Assembly (NCBI GenBank): GCA_004557195.1 | Contig: SFER01000015.1 | Location: 1-20,448, forward strand | Source: Bacteroidales bacterium | Lineage (GTDB): Bacteria; Bacteroidota; Bacteroidia; Bacteroidales; Muribaculaceae | Direction of reading: 5' to 3' | Length of the DNA: 20,448 nucleotides | Part shown: one piece after another, positions 16,627 through 20,448 of the stretch | How the letters are laid out: every line of letters starts with the position of its first letter | Numbering within the stretch: position 1 is the first letter of the stretch | Notes under the pieces: generated by a model | The model's database searches: none | Seen by the model: the letters and a program-made list of their open reading frames with translations, nothing else | Told to the model about the DNA's origin: nothing | Program-made: the position numbers and the translations under genes

Positions 16627-17465
16627 TCTCTCATTGAATAAGTTTTCTGTTTCAAAAATTCGCCGAGTTCATCTATGTCGTCAAATTTTGCTATTTCTTC
16701 GGGCATAATCGGCTCACCCACCGAGATGTGGATGGTCTTTCCGCGCTTCAAGAACACCTCCGATGGCAGGCGCAGGGTACGAATCTTCCAACTTATCAAG
16801 CCCAGGATGTTAAATATCAGGCTGTTGTGTCCGTGGAAATAGATTGGCACCACCGGCACTTTGAGTTGCTTGATAATGCGGATTATCGAGGGCTGCCACT
16901 TGCGGTCTTCGATGCGCAGATTGGTGGTGATTTTCGACACTGCACCTGCGGGGAAAAATCCCACCGGAACGCCCTCTCTCACCAAACTCATAGCCTCGCG
17001 AATCCCCTTCATTGTGATGGCGCGCTTCTCCGGGTCGTTGGTTGCAAACGGATCTACAGCAATAAAATTCGGGCGCATTGCCGAAATATAGTTGAGGATG
17101 AGGTTTACCATCACTTTGTAGCGCGGATTGCGCGATGCCACAGTGTCGATGAGAGTAACCCCATCGAGTGCGCCAAACGGGTGGTTCGACACAGTGATAA
17201 AAGCCCCTTTTTTCACCATTTCATCGAGGATTTCCTCATTATCGATGCGCTTGGAGATGTTCAAATCGCGAAGCACACCTGCCACAAAGGGAGCGCCCGG
17301 GGTGTCGCAGTTGTCGCTATGGAGTTTGTTCACTTTATCCATTTTGAGCAAATGCAACAAGGTGTTTACCAGTCGGTACTTCCCTTTGAGAGCCGGCACC
17401 AAGTGCATAATGTCGTCGGCATCAAGCACTGTGCGCTTTATTGGAGTTGTATTATTATCGTTCAT
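16617..17465 (-). CDS. PlsC-like (lyso)phospholipid acyltransferase
   Basis: This is a 282-residue acyltransferase that probably esterifies a hydroxyl on a lysolipid or aminolipid with an acyl chain at the inner membrane. The catalytic block is SNHPFGALDG, with His95 and Asp101. The second block contains FPAG at 170-173, in the place of the usual FPEG, and PVVPIYFHGHN follows. The HxxxxxD spacing (five residues) differs from classical HX4D PlsC enzymes and, from memory, resembles acyltransferases of ornithine/glycine-lipid type. I prefer the ATG at 17463-17465 (MNDNNTTPIKR). An in-frame ATG at 17519 would add 18 residues and still lies downstream of both promoters, so it cannot be excluded. 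The gene leads the operon with the sigma-54 activator, lptE and the TPR gene, pointing to envelope lipid metabolism. Confidence 0.85.
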   Translation of the reverse strand: MNDNNTTPIKRTVLDADDIMHLVPALKGKYRLVNTLLHLLKMDKVNKLHSDNCDTPGAPFVAGVLRDLNISKRIDNEEILDEMVKKGAFITVSNHPFGALDGVTLIDTVASRNPRYKVMVNLILNYISAMRPNFIAVDPFATNDPEKRAITMKGIREAMSLVREGVPVGFFPAGAVSKITTNLRIEDRKWQPSIIRIIKQLKVPVVPIYFHGHNSLIFNILGLISWKIRTLRLPSEVFLKRGKTIHISVGEPIMPEEIAKFDDIDELGEFLKQKTYSMREWK

Positions 17466-17549
17466 CCTGTAATTTATAGTATGGTGTTCAAATTGTTTAA
17501 AATCCCATAGACGGCACAACTTTCAAGAAGGTGCACCGCCACTGCAGTG

Positions 17550-17581
17550 CAAAGATAGTGCAAACCGAACGCAATACCAAA
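17550..17581 (-). promoter_or_regulatory. Proximal promoter for the acyltransferase operon
   Basis: On the minus strand TTTG (17578-17581) and TATCTTTG (17550-17557) are separated by 20 bp. The predicted start near 17543 leaves about 78 bases to the preferred ATG at 17465. Confidence 0.75.
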
Positions 17582-17633
17582 AGAAAAGCCAAAAGATTTT
17601 CTTTTGAATTGCTGAGGTGCCGCCTATCTTATC

Positions 17634-17664
17634 CAAAGATAGTGCAAATGAGCGGAATATCAAA
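17634..17664 (-). promoter_or_regulatory. Distal promoter for the acyltransferase operon, with overlapping inverted repeat
   Basis: On the minus strand TTTG (17661-17664) and TATCTTTG (17634-17641) have a 19-bp spacer. The -7 box overlaps a 7-bp inverted repeat, CTATCTT (17624-17630) and AAGATAG (17636-17642), with a 5-nt spacer. The repeat is a possible operator or a short hairpin at the start of the transcript. CAAAGATAGTGCAAA is repeated exactly at 17550-17564 and 17634-17648. Confidence 0.65.
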
Positions 17665-17736
17665 AACAAAAACGTGGTTTTTGAGTTGAAGGGTTGATGA
17701 GGGTGAAGAGCTTATGAGTGCCGCCGGATAGTATAA

Positions 17737-17765
17737 GCGTGTCCCGACCTCGAGGCAGGACACGC
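17737..17765 (-). terminator. Hairpin after the reductase gene, probable terminator
   Basis: An 8-bp perfect stem pairs 17737-17744 (GCGTGTCC) with 17758-17765 (GGACACGC), with an inner CC/GG pairing around a TCGA loop. It starts about 20 bp after the reductase stop. The downstream minus-strand flank (TTATAC) is only moderately T-rich, so efficiency is uncertain. Confidence 0.6.
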
Positions 17766-17785
17766 CTATGTGGAAATAGAATGTA

Positions 17786-20266
17786 CTAAATGAACAGATT
17801 CACATTGGCTTGCTCGGCACGCTCCATATAGGAGGCTACACCGCCAATTGTTACGTTGTCGAGCAGCTCCTCACGCTTCACGCCCATCACATCCATCGAC
17901 ATCTGGCAGGCGATAAATTCCACCCCATTGTCGATGGCTTGCTGTCGGAGCGACTCGAGGGAATCAACACCCTTCTCCTTCATCAGATAGCGCATCATGC
18001 GCGAACCGATGCCGAGCATGTTCATCTTTGAGAGTGAGAGTTTGGTGGAGTCGGATGGCAGCATCCATGAGAACATACGTCCGAAGATATCTTTCTCAAC
18101 CTTGGGCTTATGCACCTTCTTGATGGCGTTCAGCCCCCAGAAGGTGAAGAATATACTCACCTTCTCACCTGTGGCAGCGGCACCATTGGCAAGAACAAAG
18201 GTTGCCAAAGTCTTGTCGAGGTCGTCGCTGAAGAGGATAAGGGTTTTAGCCTTAGGAAAGCCTGTTTGCGGCTTGGCGGTCTCGGCTGCACAGGGTGTTG
18301 CCTTCTCTATCACAACCGTATGCACTCCCGCTTCCGAATGCTTGCCGATGAAACGATTGCCTGTAGTGCGACACCACGCCTCGGCATCGCGAGGGAATCC
18401 GGCATCGGTAGCCTTTATCTCAAGTTGTTCACCCGGTTTCAGAGAGTCCATGGCGTTTTTCATCTTAAGGATAGGACCAGGGCATTGCATGCCACAGGCA
18501 TCAACCTTGATGATGAGGCTCGGCGCAGCTACACCGCAGGAGCCTGTTGTATACGACGATGGTTGAGCCGCCGGGGTGAATGCTTCGGGAGCCGGAAGTT
18601 TGGTTGTAGCAGCCTTGTAGGTCTTGAGTCCTCCGATGAGATTGCGCACCTTCTTGAAGCCATGTTCTTTCAGGATGTTTGAAGCCAAATAGCCGCGGAG
18701 TCCCACTCCGCAGAACAGCCACAATTCGCGGTCGGAAGGAATCTCGGAGAGGCGACGGCGCATGTCGTCAAGCGGAATATTCACCGCACCCGGAATAGTC
18801 CCCAAGGCATATTCATCGGGGGTGCGCACATCTATGAGCATGACCTTCTGCAAATCGGCATCCTTCAGTTCGCGCCAATACAGAGGGTTCATCTTGCCGC
18901 TAAGTATGTTGCAAGCCACATATCCTGCAATAGCCACAGGGTCCTTGGCAGATGAGAACGGTGGCGCATAGGCATGTTCCAAGCGGGTGAGTTGCTCAAC
19001 GGTGGCACCCTGCTTGATAGCGAGTGCAAACTGGTCGATGCGGGTGTCAACCCCATCATAGCCCACTATCTGCGCGCCATATAGGCGACTATCCGCCGGT
19101 GAGAATGTGATTTTTATGTCCATCTGCCGCGAGCCGGGATAGTAGCCGGCATGAGCACCGTTATGTATGGTGGCAGAGAGGTAGGGAATATCCATCTGCT
19201 TGAGGCGTTTTGCCGGCAAACCGGTGGAAGCCACCGTAATATCAAACACCTTGGCGATGGAGGTTCCTATAGAGCCCTCGTATTTCACCTTGTTGCCCAG
19301 CACCATGTTGTCGGCAACGATGCGCGCCTGGCGATTGGCGGGTCCTGCCAGGAAATTGAGCCAAGGCTTGCCCGTTATGGGATGGGGAAACTCTATGGCA
19401 TCGCCAACGGCATAGATGTGCTCATCCGAAGTCTGCAAATATTCGTTCACTCTGATGCCTCTCATCTCGCCAATCTCCAGTCCGGCTTCCTGTGCCAAGC
19501 GTGTTTCGGCTTTCACGCCAATGCTCAGCAGCACCATGTCGGCATGAAGCGAGATGCCCGACTTGAAATGCACTGTCAATTCATCACCTTCGCGTGAGAA
19601 ACTCTCTACAGCCTGTTCGAGATAGAGCCGTACATTATGTTGCAACAAGTGTTCGTGAACAAGAGCCGCCATCGAGTAATCGATAGGTCCCATAACCTGT
19701 GGCGCCATTTCAACCACTGCCACCTCGGCGCCTGCATGGCTTAGGTTTTCTGCCATCTCAAGTCCGATAAAGCCGCCACCCACAATTACTGCGCGTCTCA
19801 CGTTGTGGGTGCTCATATACGACTTAATGCGGTCGGTGTCGCTCACATTGCGCAGGGTGAAAATACCCTCGCTTTCGATACCCTTCAATGGTGGCACCAC
19901 CGGCGAGGCACCCGGCGAGAGTAACAATTTGTCGTATGGCTCCACACACTCGCTGCCATCGGCAGCGCGCACTCTTATCTGCTTTTTGGAGGCATCAATA
20001 GCGACAACCTCATTCTCCACACGAACATCGATATTGAAACGCTTCCCGAAAGCCTCCGGGGTCTGCACGAACAACTTATCGCGCTCTTCGATTACGCCTC
20101 CTATGTAATAAGGCAGTCCGCAGTTGGCATACGAGATATATTTTCCTTTCTCAAAAAGGACTATTTCGGCATCCTCGGTGAGTCGTCGAATGCGGGCGGC
20201 AGCCGTAGCACCACCTGCCACACCTCCAACGATAAGAAATCGGGTCTTGTTGGTCGTCATAGTCAT
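17786..20266 (-). CDS. CoA-disulfide/persulfide reductase fused to rhodanese, TusA and DsrE-like domains
   Basis: This is an 826-residue four-part protein. Residues 1-450 form a FAD/NAD(P)H disulfide reductase of the CoA-disulfide/persulfide reductase family. FAD motif IVGGVAGGATAA is at 12-23, catalytic Cys49 in YANCGLPYYIGG, NAD(P)H motif IVGGGFIGLEMAENL at 161-175, FAD motif IYAVGDA at 284-290, and the dimerisation segment HAYAPPFSSAKDPV at 431-444. Residues about 465-555 form a rhodanese domain with active-site Cys519 (FCGVGLRG). Residues about 583-655 form a TusA/SirA domain with the CPGP motif at Cys595. Residues about 672-826 form a DsrE/DsrF/DrsH-like domain with Cys787 (FIACQMSMDVMG). 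Together these suggest reduction of persulfide or polysulfide sulfur and relay between cysteines in the cytoplasm. The gene has its own promoter and stands alone. An ATG two codons later at 20258-20260 is an alternative start. Confidence 0.93.
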   Translation of the reverse strand: MTMTTNKTRFLIVGGVAGGATAAARIRRLTEDAEIVLFEKGKYISYANCGLPYYIGGVIEERDKLFVQTPEAFGKRFNIDVRVENEVVAIDASKKQIRVRAADGSECVEPYDKLLLSPGASPVVPPLKGIESEGIFTLRNVSDTDRIKSYMSTHNVRRAVIVGGGFIGLEMAENLSHAGAEVAVVEMAPQVMGPIDYSMAALVHEHLLQHNVRLYLEQAVESFSREGDELTVHFKSGISLHADMVLLSIGVKAETRLAQEAGLEIGEMRGIRVNEYLQTSDEHIYAVGDAIEFPHPITGKPWLNFLAGPANRQARIVADNMVLGNKVKYEGSIGTSIAKVFDITVASTGLPAKRLKQMDIPYLSATIHNGAHAGYYPGSRQMDIKITFSPADSRLYGAQIVGYDGVDTRIDQFALAIKQGATVEQLTRLEHAYAPPFSSAKDPVAIAGYVACNILSGKMNPLYWRELKDADLQKVMLIDVRTPDEYALGTIPGAVNIPLDDMRRRLSEIPSDRELWLFCGVGLRGYLASNILKEHGFKKVRNLIGGLKTYKAATTKLPAPEAFTPAAQPSSYTTGSCGVAAPSLIIKVDACGMQCPGPILKMKNAMDSLKPGEQLEIKATDAGFPRDAEAWCRTTGNRFIGKHSEAGVHTVVIEKATPCAAETAKPQTGFPKAKTLILFSDDLDKTLATFVLANGAAATGEKVSIFFTFWGLNAIKKVHKPKVEKDIFGRMFSWMLPSDSTKLSLSKMNMLGIGSRMMRYLMKEKGVDSLESLRQQAIDNGVEFIACQMSMDVMGVKREELLDNVTIGGVASYMERAEQANVNLFI

Positions 20267-20289
20267 TACTGTTTTACGTTACTATGTTG

Positions 20290-20321
20290 CAAATATAGGC
20301 ATTTCACATCTCATCTACAAA
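20290..20321 (-). promoter_or_regulatory. Promoter for the four-domain reductase gene
   Basis: On the minus strand TTTG (20318-20321) and TATATTTG (20290-20297) are separated by 20 bp, placing the start near 20283, about 17 bases before the ATG. The rest of 20322-20448 shows no gene on either strand; it may be the upstream region of a neighbour outside the window. Confidence 0.7.
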
Positions 20322-20448
20322 CATATTATTGTTATTTCGAGTTATTGTTCACGGCTCTTTCATTTAAAAATAGCTCTCCATATCAAAAACAGCATTATTT
20401 TATAGCGAGGATTCGGGCGGGATTTTCGCTCGTTTTGCATTTCTCCTT

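Larger units (their letters stand above)
17466..17785. other. 320-bp intergenic region between the acyltransferase operon and the reductase gene
   Basis: No gene is seen on either strand. The region holds two minus-strand promoters, an inverted repeat at 17624-17642, a perfect AT-rich hairpin CAAAAAC-GTG-GTTTTTG at 17667-17683, and the GC-rich hairpin just after the reductase stop. Read on the minus strand, the 17667-17683 hairpin is followed by TTTTTG, so it could act as a secondary terminator for the upstream gene. Confidence 0.7.

Noticed and set aside
20322..20448. Possible start of another gene or regulatory RNA at the right edge
   Set aside because: No open frame with a credible start, no clear promoter on the plus strand and only a weak 4-bp stem were found.

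Overview
The window looks like a chromosomal segment of a gut-type Bacteroidales bacterium, possibly Muribaculaceae or a relative; this is inferred. The evidence is six promoters matching the Bacteroidetes -33 TTTG / -7 TAnnTTTG pattern plus a seventh with a weaker -33 element, little Shine-Dalgarno sequence, a BspA-type leucine-rich-repeat protein, streptopain-like C10 proteases with carboxy-terminal tails like type IX secretion signals, an LptE-family lipoprotein and a Bacteroidetes-style ECF sigma factor.

Layout. Positions 1-2253 hold the 3' part of a secreted BspA-like repeat protein, closed by a strong hairpin terminator. A new promoter drives two tandem, 4-bp-spaced C10 cysteine protease paralogues (2411-7343). 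A terminator separates these from a convergent M16 zinc peptidase (7400-8620, minus). The M16 gene is divergent from a four-gene plus-strand operon (8775-13278): an XRE-cupin regulator, an AMP-forming acyl-CoA synthetase, ProB glutamate 5-kinase and a GNAT-like protein, ending in a hairpin terminator. An ECF sigma factor with its own promoter (13434-14015) converges on a minus-strand operon. Read in its own direction, that operon encodes a PlsC-like acyltransferase, a sigma-54 activator with no sensor domain, LptE and a TPR-like protein (17465 down to 14041). Its first two junctions overlap by 8-10 bp, and it is preceded by two tandem promoters. The last gene (20266 down to 17786) encodes a four-domain persulfide/CoA-disulfide reductase with rhodanese, TusA and DsrE-like domains.

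How the parts relate. The left third is an exported-protein region of repeat adhesin and proteases. The middle operon couples carboxylic acid activation and proline synthesis to a small-molecule-sensing repressor-type protein. The right third combines envelope lipid and LPS assembly functions under a sigma-54 activator, next to a sulfur-transfer enzyme. Most genes belong to recognisable families. I found no CRISPR array, RNA gene, insertion sequence or phage gene. I do not see a clearly undescribed system. The most unusual signals are the near-identical propeptide DNA in the two diverged proteases, the fused sulfur-relay enzyme, the sensorless sigma-54 activator embedded in an envelope operon, and inverted repeats lying within promoters.
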